A DNA stretch of 64,000 bases from the NCBI RefSeq assembly GCF_900104725.1, contig NZ_LT629758.1, positions 9,200,001 to 9,264,000 of the forward strand, given 5' to 3'. How positions within the stretch are numbered: position 1 is the stretch's first letter; each line of letters begins with the position of its first letter. This document shows, one piece after another, positions 17,776 through 27,160 of this stretch. The translations under genes and the position numbers were made by a program. The stretch comes from Actinoplanes derwentensis. Its GTDB lineage: Bacteria; Actinomycetota; Actinomycetes; Mycobacteriales; Micromonosporaceae. The notes beneath the pieces are model-generated. The model was not told the origin of the DNA. It made no database searches and saw only the letters and a list, made by a program, of their open reading frames with translations.

Positions 17776-18118
17776 CTAGGAACGCTGTGCTTCGACGGCC
17801 GCCCCGACCGCCTGGGAGAGCTGCCGCAGCACCGGGAATCCGGGGGTCTGCGACCGGCCCGGCACGGCGACATAGACCGGCGGCCGGTCGACCCGGAGCC
17901 GGGCCGCCGCGACCGCGACGACCGTCTCGTCGACGGGCCAGTCGATGACGTCCCAGTCGGCCGGCTCGTCACTGCGCACCAGTGAACCGACGGTGACCGG
18001 AGGCCCGGAGACCGCCCACCGGCGTACGGCAGCCGGCCCGTTCTCGTGTTGAGGGAGGCGGGATTCGATCCGTGGGCCGACCGGGACTGGCGCCGGTTGA
18101 GTCCGGAAGAGGACCTGT
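17776..18118 (-). pseudogene. Truncated gene remnant (C-terminal part)
   Basis: The minus strand carries a coding-like frame: RLPQHENGPAAVRRWAVSG, RSDEPADWDVIDWPVDETVV, PPVYVAVPGRSQTPGFPVL and LSQAVGAAVEAQRS, ending at TAG 17776-17778. The frame opens at a stop near 18118 and has no start codon before GTG 17979, so the N-terminal part is missing. The stop codon uses the last base of the ISKra4-type element. The family is not recognised. Confidence 0.5.
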
Positions 18119-18207
18119 CAGCGGTATCGAAACTCCATGAACTGATCACCGAATTCCTGGAAGCCGCGTTGGCGGCGGTCTCCGCGTGTGACGGGGGCCA
18201 CCCCTGA
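18046..18207 (+). pseudogene. Truncated gene remnant (C-terminal part)
   Basis: The plus strand reads LREAGFDPWADRDWRRLSPE, then EDLSAVSKLHELITEFLEAA and LAAVSACDGGHP, ending at TGA 18205-18207. It looks coding but has only a weak possible GTG start and no upstream continuation. It overlaps the minus-strand remnant, so the two are probably pieces of different genes joined near 18046. Confidence 0.35.
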
Positions 18208-18240
18208 CGTCATGCAGCCCGCATGGGTGCGGCACGAACC

Positions 18241-19353
18241 CTAGGAGAGGGTGGCCGCCTGCATGTCGACGTTGCCGCAGCTCGGGTGGAAGGTGTCGGT
18301 GGCCTTCCAGGTCAGGGTCAGTTTGCTGCCGGCGGGGGCGCGGAACCGGATCTCGAAACGGTTGGTGCTGATCGCCTCGCGGTTCTCCAGGGTGCTGGTT
18401 CGGGTGAGGCCGTTCAGGGTGGTCGTCAGGCGGCCGGAGGCCATCCACACACCGGCGTAGAGGCGCAGCGTGCGGGTCTCGGGGCCGGCCGGCACCCGGA
18501 GGGTGAAACCGGAGCCCTCACCGCAGGCGTAGACGCCGGTGGGGGTGCGGGTGGCGGAACCGGTCGGGCGGCCGCCGGTCCAGGTGAACAGTTGCGGGTT
18601 GTTCTCGTAGCGGCCCCGGCCGCCGGTGGTGCCGAGGTCCTCGATCGAGTTCCCGTCGCCCCGCCGGTTGATCGACGTCGCGTCGGTCAGGCCGAAGTGC
18701 GCCCAGTCCCGGGTGCCTTCGGCGCTCAGGTCGACGAGCGCGGGAACCGAACCGGCGGTGAGGGTCAACGCTGGTTTCACCGGGGCCGGGGCCGGGGCCG
18801 GAGCTGTCGTCGGTGGGCGCGGAGTGGTCGTCCGCGGTGCCGGGAGCGTGCTGGTGGACGGGCTCGGGGACGGCGTCGAGGGCTCCAGCGAGATGGTCGC
18901 CTCGCCGGGTGTCGACAGCGCCCAGGAGGCGTCCGGGTCGGCGGGCCACGCCGGGCCGGGTGCGGCGGCAGGCAGTCTGGTCGTCGCCGGGTCGCCGCCG
19001 ACCGTCTGCGCGATGGCGATGACCGTGACGGTTCCGGCGGCGGCCGCCACGGCCAGGCGCCACCAGCGGCGCCGGGCACGGTGGCGACCGATCAGGGCGT
19101 CGGCGGCGGCAGTCTCCAGCGGTGTGCCGGTGGGTTGGAGGGGGCCGGCGGGCAGGGCGCGGGCGGCTGGACGGCCAGGCAGTGCGGGAGCGCTCCCACT
19201 TGTTTCCTCGCCCGGTGCGAGCCATCCGCCGATCCGTAGTCGGCTGGATCGTTCACCTCTCCGGTCAGACACTGTGGCGAACTCCCCAGGTAGTCCGGAC
19301 GTCAGCACCGAATCGCGCCTAACATACGGCCTTCGCCGACGGCTGTCGATCAC
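18241..19353 (-). CDS. Membrane-anchored protein with C-terminal beta-sandwich-like domain
   Basis: A 370-residue protein. A basic cytoplasmic N-terminus (about residues 1-90) leads into one membrane segment (LAVAAAAGTVTVIAIAQTVG), a long Pro/Thr/Ser/Ala linker, and then a C-terminal domain of about 170 residues (from ALTLTAGSVPALVDLSAEGT to NVDMQAATLS). That domain has repeated beta-strand patterns, a DWAHFGL motif and two cysteines (YACGEG, HPSCGN), as in extracellular sugar-binding-like jelly rolls. The linker and placement next to a secreted chitinase suggest an outward-facing cell-wall role, which is inference. The start is GTG 19353; a later start is possible. Confidence 0.75.
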   Translation of the reverse strand: MIDSRRRRPYVRRDSVLTSGLPGEFATVSDRRGERSSRLRIGGWLAPGEETSGSAPALPGRPAARALPAGPLQPTGTPLETAAADALIGRHRARRRWWRLAVAAAAGTVTVIAIAQTVGGDPATTRLPAAAPGPAWPADPDASWALSTPGEATISLEPSTPSPSPSTSTLPAPRTTTPRPPTTAPAPAPAPVKPALTLTAGSVPALVDLSAEGTRDWAHFGLTDATSINRRGDGNSIEDLGTTGGRGRYENNPQLFTWTGGRPTGSATRTPTGVYACGEGSGFTLRVPAGPETRTLRLYAGVWMASGRLTTTLNGLTRTSTLENREAISTNRFEIRFRAPAGSKLTLTWKATDTFHPSCGNVDMQAATLS

Positions 19354-19481
19354 CCGTCGTGCGGTTTATTTTTGAACTTTCTTAACAGATGCCTTGACTC
19401 CGGGTCCGCGGATCTAGTTGAGTCGATGTACCTCTCATCCCCCTCGTTCTGGTACGTACCGAGACGTACGGAAGGTGAAGC

Positions 19482-20570
19482 ATGCCCAGAAAACGGGTTT
19501 TGTCGATCATGGCGACGATCGGTGTCGCGGTGGCCGGTGTCGCCGCCGCGATCCTGCCGATGACCGCGTCGAACGCGGCCGAGTCGTGCGTCGCGGCGTA
19601 CAGCGGCTCGGCGGTCTACACCGGAGGCCAGCGGGCCTCGTACAGCGGGCACAACTGGACCGCCAAGTGGTGGACCCAGGGCGAGACGCCCAGCACCGGC
19701 GGCTCCGGCGTGTGGAGTGACAACGGCGCCTGCGGTGGTGGCACGACCACCCCGCCGCCGTCCACGAACTGCAACCACCCGAACTGGGTGGCCGGGCAGT
19801 TCTATGCGGCCGGCGCGATCGTGAAGTACACCAACGGGCAGTATTACCAGGCCAGCCATGAGAACCCGGGTTACGACCCGGTGATCAGCACCTGGTACTG
19901 GTCGCCGTACACCTGCTCCGGTGGCACCACCCCGCCGCCCGGGAACACCAGTGGCTTCCCGGTGAGCGAGGCGCAGTTCAACCAGATGTTCCCGAGCCGG
20001 ATCGCGTTCTACTCGTACGCCGGTCTGATCGACGCCGTGAAGAAGTTCCCGGCGTTCACCGCCACCGGTAGTGACACCGTGAAGAAGCAGGAGGCCGCGG
20101 CCTTCCTCGCCAACGTCAACCACGAGTCCGGCGGCCTGGTCTACGTCGAGGAGATCAACCAGGCGAACTGGCCGCTGTACTGCGACCGGAACCAGTCCTA
20201 CGGTTGCCCGGCCGGGCAGAGCGCCTACCACGGTCGTGGCCCGATCCAGTTGAGCTGGAACTTCAACTACAAGGCGGCCGGTGACGCCCTCGGCATCGAC
20301 CTGCTCAACAATCCGGACCGGGTCAAGAACGAGACGTCGGTGGCCTACCAGACGGCCGTCTGGTACTGGATGACCCAGCGCGGGCCCGGCACGATGACCC
20401 CGCACGAGGCGATCGTCAACGGCCGCGGGTTCGGCGAGACGATCCGCAGCATCAACGGTTCGCTGGAGTGCAACGGCGGCAATCCGGGTCAGGTGCAGAG
20501 CCGGGTCGACGCGTACAACCGCTTCGCCGCGATTCTCGGGGTGACCCCCGGGGGCAACCTGTACTGCTGA
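19482..20570 (+). CDS. Secreted GH19 chitinase with two chitin-binding modules
   Basis: The 362-residue protein has a signal peptide (residues 1-33, cleavage near ASNAAES). Two CBM5/12-type modules follow: residues about 35-84 (AVYTGGQRASYSGHNWTAKW) and about 97-146 (WVAGQFYAAGAIVKYTNGQY), separated by TTTPPPST-type linkers. The GH19 catalytic domain fills residues 160-362. Glu of NVNHESGG and the downstream VEEINQ fit the family acid/base pair, and YHGRGPIQLSWNFNY is the classic GH19 block. It hydrolyses chitin outside the cell. The first module is cut short relative to the second but looks functional. A hairpin shared with the convergent phospholipase gene ends transcription. Confidence 0.96.
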   Translation: MPRKRVLSIMATIGVAVAGVAAAILPMTASNAAESCVAAYSGSAVYTGGQRASYSGHNWTAKWWTQGETPSTGGSGVWSDNGACGGGTTTPPPSTNCNHPNWVAGQFYAAGAIVKYTNGQYYQASHENPGYDPVISTWYWSPYTCSGGTTPPPGNTSGFPVSEAQFNQMFPSRIAFYSYAGLIDAVKKFPAFTATGSDTVKKQEAAAFLANVNHESGGLVYVEEINQANWPLYCDRNQSYGCPAGQSAYHGRGPIQLSWNFNYKAAGDALGIDLLNNPDRVKNETSVAYQTAVWYWMTQRGPGTMTPHEAIVNGRGFGETIRSINGSLECNGGNPGQVQSRVDAYNRFAAILGVTPGGNLYC

Positions 20571-20584
20571 CTCCGGAAAGACCT

Positions 20585-20615
20585 GAGAGGCCGGTGGACG
20601 TCCCGCCGGCCTCTC
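20585..20615. terminator. Bidirectional terminator between chitinase and phospholipase
   Basis: The perfect 10-bp stem GAGAGGCCGG/CCGGCCTCTC (20585-20594 with 20606-20615) has an 11-base loop. It lies 15 bases after the chitinase stop and 10 bases from the convergent gene's stop. Confidence 0.8.
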
Positions 20616-20624
20616 TCGTGTCGG

Positions 20625-21134
20625 TCAGCTGATCAGTTCGGCCGCGGTGTCCAGATCGGACCGGTCGACGGCAGCCGTCGAGCCGAAGACCGAGACGGCC
20701 TGGTAGTAGATCCAGGCCAGGCTCAGGCAGGCCGGGCGGACGGCGGGTGAGTAGGTGGCGCACTTGCGCTTCAGGTCGGCGTGGAAGGCGTCGTCGATCC
20801 GGTCCTTGGCGGCGCTGGTGAAAGCGCCGGCCGCCTTGTGGTTGCGGTAGCCGAAGTCGTGGCGGTGGCAGGAGAGCCGGAAGTCGAAACCGAGCGGCCG
20901 GTCGGGGCTGGCCGAGCAGTAGTCGGTGCCCCAGTCGAAACCGTAGGACTGCCAGTCGTCCGGGTCCTGCCGGGCCGCGTTCCACTTGGCGTAGGAGGCC
21001 GCGGTGGTCTGGGTGAACGAGGAGAGGGTGGCGGCCTTTCCGGCGGCGTGGGCGGGGGCGGCCACACCCAGGGTCACGACCAGGGCGAAGACAAGGGCGA
21101 GAAAGGCCGGAAGGCGACGGCGGGGTACGGGCAT
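20625..21134 (-). CDS. Secreted prokaryotic phospholipase A2
   Basis: A 169-residue protein with a signal peptide (residues 1-31, AAPAHAAGK). The mature protein shows the bacterial/fungal PLA2 signature: CHRHDFGYRNHK holds the catalytic His-Asp pair. WQSYGFDWGTDYCSASPD precedes it, and ADLKRKCATYS and PACLSLAWIYYQAV give the paired cysteines of the family. It hydrolyses phospholipid sn-2 esters in the medium, usually with Ca2+. Length and domain order match secreted streptomycete PLA2 enzymes. It converges on the chitinase, so it has its own promoter. Confidence 0.95.
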   Translation of the reverse strand: MPVPRRRLPAFLALVFALVVTLGVAAPAHAAGKAATLSSFTQTTAASYAKWNAARQDPDDWQSYGFDWGTDYCSASPDRPLGFDFRLSCHRHDFGYRNHKAAGAFTSAAKDRIDDAFHADLKRKCATYSPAVRPACLSLAWIYYQAVSVFGSTAAVDRSDLDTAAELIS

Positions 21135-21458
21135 CGGGGCACTCCTTCGGGCGGCGCGAGCGCTCAGGCTACCGGCGGCAACTGAACGATCATTAAGTCA
21201 ACGGCCCGATTCCGGTTACCCCGTGGAAAAGGGCGCACCGGGGTGCCCGAATGGTGGTAGCCCGGCCGGGGGAGACCGGGGCCACAGAAATGAGTGTCTG
21301 CGCAGCTCAGGGCACCTGCTAAGGGTGACCTAAGTCTGGTTTGGGGGAATTGTCGAGGGGGGTCGCATTGAGCTGAACCTAGGTTGAGGTTTTAGAGTCT
21401 TGGCGGCCTGTCCTCGATCATGGCTGACGGATTCGAAGCTACGAGATTGGAAGCAACC
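21135..21458. other. Divergent regulatory region between PLA2 and ferredoxin reductase
   Basis: These 324 bases contain no gene. They must hold the promoters of both divergent genes. The only symmetric element noticed is the 10-bp palindrome AACCTAGGTT at 21376-21385, about 75 bases before the reductase start; it is short and its role is unknown. Confidence 0.4.
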
Positions 21459-22814
21459 ATGAACCGCCCCCTGCGGGTTGCTGTCATCGGTGCCGGTCCG
21501 GCCGGTATCTACGCCGCTGACCACCTCATCAAGGCATCGGAGACGGTCACCGTCGACATCTTCGACAAGCTTCCCACTCCGTACGGCCTGATCCGGTACG
21601 GCGTGGCACCCGACCACCCCCGGATCAAGGAGATCGTCAAGGCCCTGTTCCGGATCCTGGACAACCCGCGGATCCGGTTCATCGGCAACGTCTCCTACGG
21701 CGTGGACGTCAAGCCGGAGGAACTGAGCCGCTTCTACGACGCCACGGTGATCTCCACCGGCGCCGAGAAGGACCGCGCTCTCGACATCCCGGGCATCGAC
21801 CTGCAGGGCAGTTTCGGTGGCGCCGACTTCGCCTCCTGGTTCAACGGCCACCCGGACGTGCCGCGCGAGTGGCCGCTGGAGGCCAAGGAGGTCGCCGTCA
21901 TCGGCGCCGGCAACGTCGCCGTCGACGTCGCCCGGATCCTCGCGAAGACCGCCGACGAGCTACTGGTGACCGAGATCCCGGACAACGTCTACCAGGAGCT
22001 CAAGAAGAGCCCGGTCACCGACGTGCACGTCTTCTCCCGCCGCGGCCCGGGGCAGGTCAAGTTCACCCCGCAGGAGCTGCGCGAGCTGGACCACTCGCCG
22101 AACGTCGAGGTGATCGTCCACCCTGAGGGCATCGAGTTCGACGAGGCGAGCCTCCAGGCGATGCGCGACACCCGGCACATCAAGATGTGTGTCGACATCC
22201 TGCAGAACTGGGCCGTCCGCGACCCGCGGGACCGGCCGCGCCGCCTGCACCTGTACTTCCTGCAGGCCCCGGTCGAGGTGCTCGGCGAAGACGGCAAGGT
22301 CGTCGGCCTGCGCACCGAGACGCAGGAGCTGACCGGTGACGGCTGGGTGCGCGGCACCGGCGAGTTCACCGACTGGGACGTGCAGGCCGTCTACCGGGCG
22401 GTCGGCTACCTCAGCAGCGCGCTGCCGGACCTGCCGTTCGACACCCGCACCGGCACCATCCCGCACGCCGCCGGCCGGGTCATCGACCTGGACGGCGAGC
22501 ACATCCCCGGCGTGTACGTGGCCGGCTGGATCAAGCGTGGCCCGGTCGGCCTGATCGGCCACACCAAGGGCTGCTCCGGCGAGACCGTCGCCAGCCTGAT
22601 CGCGGACCAGGCGCAGGAGCGGCTGCCGCTCGCGCCGGAGGGCGACGACCAGGGTGCCGTGGTGACCTACCTGGAGCAGCGTGGTCTGCCGATCACCACG
22701 TGGGCCGGCTGGCAGTTGCTGGACGCGTTCGAGATCGCGCTCGGCCAGCCGGACGGCCGCAACCGCGTCAAGGTCGTCGACCGCGACGAGATGACTCGCA
22801 TCTCCCGCGGCTGA
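21459..22814 (+). CDS. fprA: Ferredoxin/adrenodoxin-type NADP+ reductase
   Basis: From ATG 21459 (GGAAG 7 bases upstream) this is 451 residues; an upstream ATG at 21420 lacks such a site. The FAD motif VAVIGAGPAGIYAADHL is at the N-terminus, and the NADP motif VAVIGAGNVAVDVARIL is near residue 150. YGLIRYGVAPDHPRIKEIVK and GWIKRGPVGLIGHTKGCSGE are diagnostic of the FprA/adrenodoxin-reductase family. It passes electrons from NADPH to ferredoxins in the cytoplasm, serving for example cytochrome P450s. No partner ferredoxin is adjacent. A perfect 14-bp hairpin ends the gene. Confidence 0.95.
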   Translation: MNRPLRVAVIGAGPAGIYAADHLIKASETVTVDIFDKLPTPYGLIRYGVAPDHPRIKEIVKALFRILDNPRIRFIGNVSYGVDVKPEELSRFYDATVISTGAEKDRALDIPGIDLQGSFGGADFASWFNGHPDVPREWPLEAKEVAVIGAGNVAVDVARILAKTADELLVTEIPDNVYQELKKSPVTDVHVFSRRGPGQVKFTPQELRELDHSPNVEVIVHPEGIEFDEASLQAMRDTRHIKMCVDILQNWAVRDPRDRPRRLHLYFLQAPVEVLGEDGKVVGLRTETQELTGDGWVRGTGEFTDWDVQAVYRAVGYLSSALPDLPFDTRTGTIPHAAGRVIDLDGEHIPGVYVAGWIKRGPVGLIGHTKGCSGETVASLIADQAQERLPLAPEGDDQGAVVTYLEQRGLPITTWAGWQLLDAFEIALGQPDGRNRVKVVDRDEMTRISRG

Positions 22815-22828
22815 CAGTCAGCGACACC

Positions 22829-22863
22829 AAGCAGGGCCGGGGCGTGCTGCCCCGGCCCTGCTT
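22829..22863. terminator. Bidirectional terminator, 14-bp perfect stem
   Basis: The arms AAGCAGGGCCGGGG (22829-22842) and its complement (22850-22863) enclose a 7-base loop. It lies between the convergent fprA and glycosyltransferase genes and is suited to serve both. Confidence 0.88.
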
Positions 22864-22876
22864 CGTGTCAGGTGTG

Positions 22877-24388
22877 TCAGACCGCGAAACCGCGGTGCCT
22901 GCGGAACAGCTTGCGGGCCATGAACACGGTCTGGGCGACGGTGAAGATGTAGAGGATCGGCCAGCCGAGCGACAGGATCGCCGACTGGATCTCGACACTC
23001 TGCTGGGTCCACGCGTAGGTCGCGGTCGCGACGATGGCCACCAGGACCACCAGCGGCATGACGTACGCCGAACCCTTGCCCTTCTCGGCGTTGGCCTGAG
23101 CGGCCCAGTTGTCCTTGTCGCTCTGGGCGAGGAACTGCGCCCACGCCGACACGAAGTGCCCCATCCGGACCCACATGTACATCTCCGCGGGCAGGGCCAG
23201 AGCGGCGTACAACAGGTCGGAGGCGCTCTTGTCCTTCATCGCCAGCGCCAGCCGCAGGTTCAGCAGCGCCGCGACCGCCGGCGGGATCAGCCAGATCGGG
23301 TTGAACACGAACGCGCCGATCGACAGCGACGCCACCAGCAGCAGCAGGAAACCCAGCCGCGAACCGATGTTGAACAGCATCGCGATGTTCTCGTACCAGC
23401 GCAGCCGCAGGTTGGGGTGGAACGGCTGGCCCTTGTTGTCACCACGCTGGCCCGGCCAGAACAGGTCGATCGCGCCGAAGTTCCACTTCACCTGCTGACC
23501 GTGCAGCGCCCGCAGGTTGGTCATCGGGCCGACGTACGCCCGAGCCGAGGCACTGATCTTCGTACTGAAGCCGGCGTCCTTGATCTGCAGCGACAGCTTG
23601 CTGTCCTCGACCTCACTGTCACGCACCCAGGGCGCCTGCTGGTGGTGGCGGACCATCACCATCTCCAGCGCCCGCACGTTGAACAGGCTGCACTGGCCGC
23701 CGAGCACCGCCATGTTGCGCCCGCGCAGCAGGTTGTCCATGTTGAAGGCGCCGAACTGGGCCCGCTGCCCGGCGATCAGGAACCGGGCCATCAGCCCCCG
23801 GAAGCGGTCCTTGTCGATGCTGTAGATGGCGCTCAGCCCGCCGATGCGCGGGTCGTCGGTCATCTCCAGTTCGAGCCGTTCCACGGTGTCGCGGCTGAGC
23901 GTGGTGTCACCGTCCACACCGAGGATGTAGTCGTACCCCCGGGAGAGGAAGTAGCCGTAGTTCAGGGCCCCGACCTTCTTGTCGGGGTTGACGCCCATGT
24001 CGTGGACGTGCACCTGGGTGACGAACTTGGTGCCCTTCACCGTACGGGTGTGCTCGCCCTCGAAGGTCCGGGCGATCTCCGGGGTGTCGTCGTCGGTGTT
24101 GTTGATGATGACGTGGATGACGTCCGGCATCCGGGTCTGGGCCAGCAGGCTCCGCAGGACGTCGCCGATCGTGTCCTGCTCGTTGTAGCAGGGGATGATG
24201 CAGCTGATCGTGGCGTGCCGGGGCCCGCCGGCCGCGGCGGCGGCGATCTCGCCGGAGACGGTCTCGACCGCTTCCAGTTCGGCCAGCCGGGGGACCGGCG
24301 GCAGGGCCATCGGGCCGGCTTTGGCGCTGCGGGGCAGCAGGATCTGGCGATCGCCGGAGCGGCGTAGGCCGGGAACGGTCTCAGTCAT
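22877..24388 (-). CDS. Membrane GT2 glycosyltransferase (cellulose/chitin/PNAG-synthase-like)
   Basis: A 503-residue protein from ATG 24388. The GT-A domain begins ISCIIPCYNEQDTIGDVLRS. The metal-binding DGD motif is in ILGVDGDTTLSRD, the general base region is WVRDSEVEDSKLSLQIK, and QQVKWNFG takes the place of the processive Q(Q/R)xRW motif. Four to five membrane helices follow (LLLLVASLSIGAFVF, LVVLVAIVATATYAW and others). This fits a processive inner-membrane polysaccharide synthase using a UDP- or GDP-sugar, but the sugar is not predictable. It overlaps the lipoprotein gene by 8 bases, so the two are translationally coupled and probably work together on an exopolymer. Confidence 0.88.
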   Translation of the reverse strand: MTETVPGLRRSGDRQILLPRSAKAGPMALPPVPRLAELEAVETVSGEIAAAAAGGPRHATISCIIPCYNEQDTIGDVLRSLLAQTRMPDVIHVIINNTDDDTPEIARTFEGEHTRTVKGTKFVTQVHVHDMGVNPDKKVGALNYGYFLSRGYDYILGVDGDTTLSRDTVERLELEMTDDPRIGGLSAIYSIDKDRFRGLMARFLIAGQRAQFGAFNMDNLLRGRNMAVLGGQCSLFNVRALEMVMVRHHQQAPWVRDSEVEDSKLSLQIKDAGFSTKISASARAYVGPMTNLRALHGQQVKWNFGAIDLFWPGQRGDNKGQPFHPNLRLRWYENIAMLFNIGSRLGFLLLLVASLSIGAFVFNPIWLIPPAVAALLNLRLALAMKDKSASDLLYAALALPAEMYMWVRMGHFVSAWAQFLAQSDKDNWAAQANAEKGKGSAYVMPLVVLVAIVATATYAWTQQSVEIQSAILSLGWPILYIFTVAQTVFMARKLFRRHRGFAV

Positions 24389-25025
24389 CGGTGGCACCGT
24401 CCTTGACCAGCGGCAGGGTGAGGGAGTCCAGAGCGGTGGACCGGTAGTAGGTGTCCGCCTCCGGAGCGGTCTCCACCAGGAGATCCATCCGGACGGTCAG
24501 CGTGAGCGCGGTGGCGCCCGCGGTGGCGGCCGGCAACGTCACCACCGTGTTGTAGGGGTAGGGCGGGGTGACGTCGAACTTGCCGTTGTCGGTGCGCACG
24601 TTGGCCCGTGCCGCACCGTCGTCCTGGGTCACCTGGAAAGTGCTGACCGTGACGCGCTGCTTGCCGTCGGTGTCCTCGATGTGGGCCGCGATGTTGAGGG
24701 TCTTGTTCGACCCGGCGGTGTAGAGCTTCGCGTTGTCGGAGGTCCAGTAGGTCAGCGTGACCGTGAAAGCGCCCTGCTTGACACGATGGACGACCGAGCC
24801 GGTGTCCAGTGGGCCGCTCGCCCGGACCGGCTTCTCCGCCGCGGCGCTGCTGCTGACCGACACCGACACCGATGGGGACGGTTCGGTGCTGGGATCGTTT
24901 GTCGAACTCTTGCCGAGCAGCGGTGTGCTGCTGCTGGTCAGCTCCTGGAAGCTGGCGCAGCCGGCCAGGCTGCCACACAGCACGGCGGCCATCAGGCCGA
25001 CGGCCGCACTTCGGGGGAGGCGCAC
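24381..25025 (-). CDS. Lipoprotein, partner of the GT2 glycosyltransferase
   Basis: A 214-residue protein with a lipoprotein signal: LMAAVLCGSLAGC places the lipidated Cys near residue 23. A Ser/Thr/Pro linker follows, then a beta-rich extracellular domain (GAFTVTLTYWTSDNAKLYTA, NKTLNIAAHIEDTDGKQRVT, VRMDLLVETAPEADTYYRST). No family is named. The stop overlaps the glycosyltransferase start (ATGACTGA), which implies stoichiometric expression. A role in assembly or export of the polymer is inference. Confidence 0.8.
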   Translation of the reverse strand: MRLPRSAAVGLMAAVLCGSLAGCASFQELTSSSTPLLGKSSTNDPSTEPSPSVSVSVSSSAAAEKPVRASGPLDTGSVVHRVKQGAFTVTLTYWTSDNAKLYTAGSNKTLNIAAHIEDTDGKQRVTVSTFQVTQDDGAARANVRTDNGKFDVTPPYPYNTVVTLPAATAGATALTLTVRMDLLVETAPEADTYYRSTALDSLTLPLVKDGATDD

Positions 25026-25267
25026 GGATGCCCCTTCGCTTGGGGTTCGGAGGGCTGGTACGGGCGGGGGACGACGGCCTGATCAGGCAGGGGTCGGCGG
25101 TTCAAGTCGGCGCCCCGGCGCCCCAGTTGAGGAATCCGCGGGAGGTTGTCTAAGAAGTGCTTAAGAGCGGGAGGTATTTGTACGAATTTGTGGCTGATGG
25201 TGAAATTCGCGTCCCGGAAACGATCAGAACTCTCATGGGCAATTCCTAGGAATCGCTTCTAAGTTCG

Positions 25268-26140
25268 ATGGATGAAGACTCTGGCGGTCGTGCCGTGATG
25301 ACGGTGCTCCGCCCGGATGGTTCCGCGACCCCGGAGCCCGTTCCGGAGGAGCCGAAGAGGCGGTTCAGCACCGCCTGGAACACGCCCGAGCTGCGCCGCA
25401 GACTGTTCATCGGCGCCATCGTGATCTGGGCTGTCGCGATCACGGTGCTGGTGGCCGTACGCGGCGGGGGTGACGACCAGACACCGGCCGCGGCCGGCCC
25501 GACGGCCTCGCCCTCCGCATCGGACGCGCCCCTGTCCGTCGCCGAGGTCTATCAGACCCTCACCCCGTCGGTGGTGCTGATCCAGACCACCGGACACGAC
25601 TCGCAGGATCGCCTGGAAGCCGGCACCGGCACCGGCGTGATCGCCAACGCCGACGGCACCATCATCACCGCGAACCACGTGGTCGACGGCGCCGAGTCGA
25701 TCCGCCTGGTCTACGCCGACGGCACCCGCTCCACCGCGGAGGTCGCCAGCGCCGACCCCACCCAGGACATCGCCACCCTCACCCCACAGCAGCTCCCGGA
25801 GACCCTGGTCCCGGCCGTGCTCGGCGGCGGCGCGGCGGTCGGTGACGACGTGGTGGCGATCGGCAACCCGCTCGGCCTGACCTTCAGCACCACCAGCGGC
25901 GTCGTCTCCGGGACCGACCGGGACAGCGGTGACATCGAAGGCCTCATCCAGTTCGACGCCGCGGTCAACCCGGGCAACTCCGGCGGCCCGCTGATCAACG
26001 ACCGCGGTCAGGTGATCGGCATCGTCATCGCGCTCGTCAACCCGAGCGGCGCGGGCACCTTCATCGGCATCGGTCTCGCCGTCCCGATCGGCGCGGCCCT
26101 CGGCGGCGGCGAGGGCGAAGGCCAGTCCCCGCCACTGTGA
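25268..26140 (+). CDS. Membrane-anchored HtrA/DegP-like serine protease without PDZ domain
   Basis: A 290-residue protein. A short cytoplasmic N-terminus and one transmembrane segment (LFIGAIVIWAVAITVLVAV, about residues 46-64) precede a Pro/Ser linker and a trypsin-like domain. The catalytic triad is visible as His137 (TANHVVDG), Asp167 (PTQDIATL) and Ser238 (NPGNSGGPL). The usual C-terminal PDZ domain is missing; the chain ends soon after the protease core. It probably acts outside the membrane in envelope quality control or substrate processing. The MoxR operon starts 27 bases downstream, so co-transcription is likely. ATG 25298 is an alternative start. Confidence 0.9.
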   Translation: MDEDSGGRAVMTVLRPDGSATPEPVPEEPKRRFSTAWNTPELRRRLFIGAIVIWAVAITVLVAVRGGGDDQTPAAAGPTASPSASDAPLSVAEVYQTLTPSVVLIQTTGHDSQDRLEAGTGTGVIANADGTIITANHVVDGAESIRLVYADGTRSTAEVASADPTQDIATLTPQQLPETLVPAVLGGGAAVGDDVVAIGNPLGLTFSTTSGVVSGTDRDSGDIEGLIQFDAAVNPGNSGGPLINDRGQVIGIVIALVNPSGAGTFIGIGLAVPIGAALGGGEGEGQSPPL

Positions 26141-26167
26141 CAAACCCAGAAACCCGAGGACGGATAC

Positions 26168-27160
<993 letters not shown>

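Larger units (their letters stand above)
15574..17776 (+). mobile_element. ISKra4-family-like insertion sequence (2203 bp), decayed
   Basis: The inverted repeats begin GGGTGCGTTTCTC at both ends (15574-15598 and 17752-17776, 23 of 25 matching). The element has two genes: a short winged-helix-like protein and a transposase with a frameshift. No clear target duplication was found (left flank TTCGGC, right flank TAGGAA). Confidence 0.8.
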
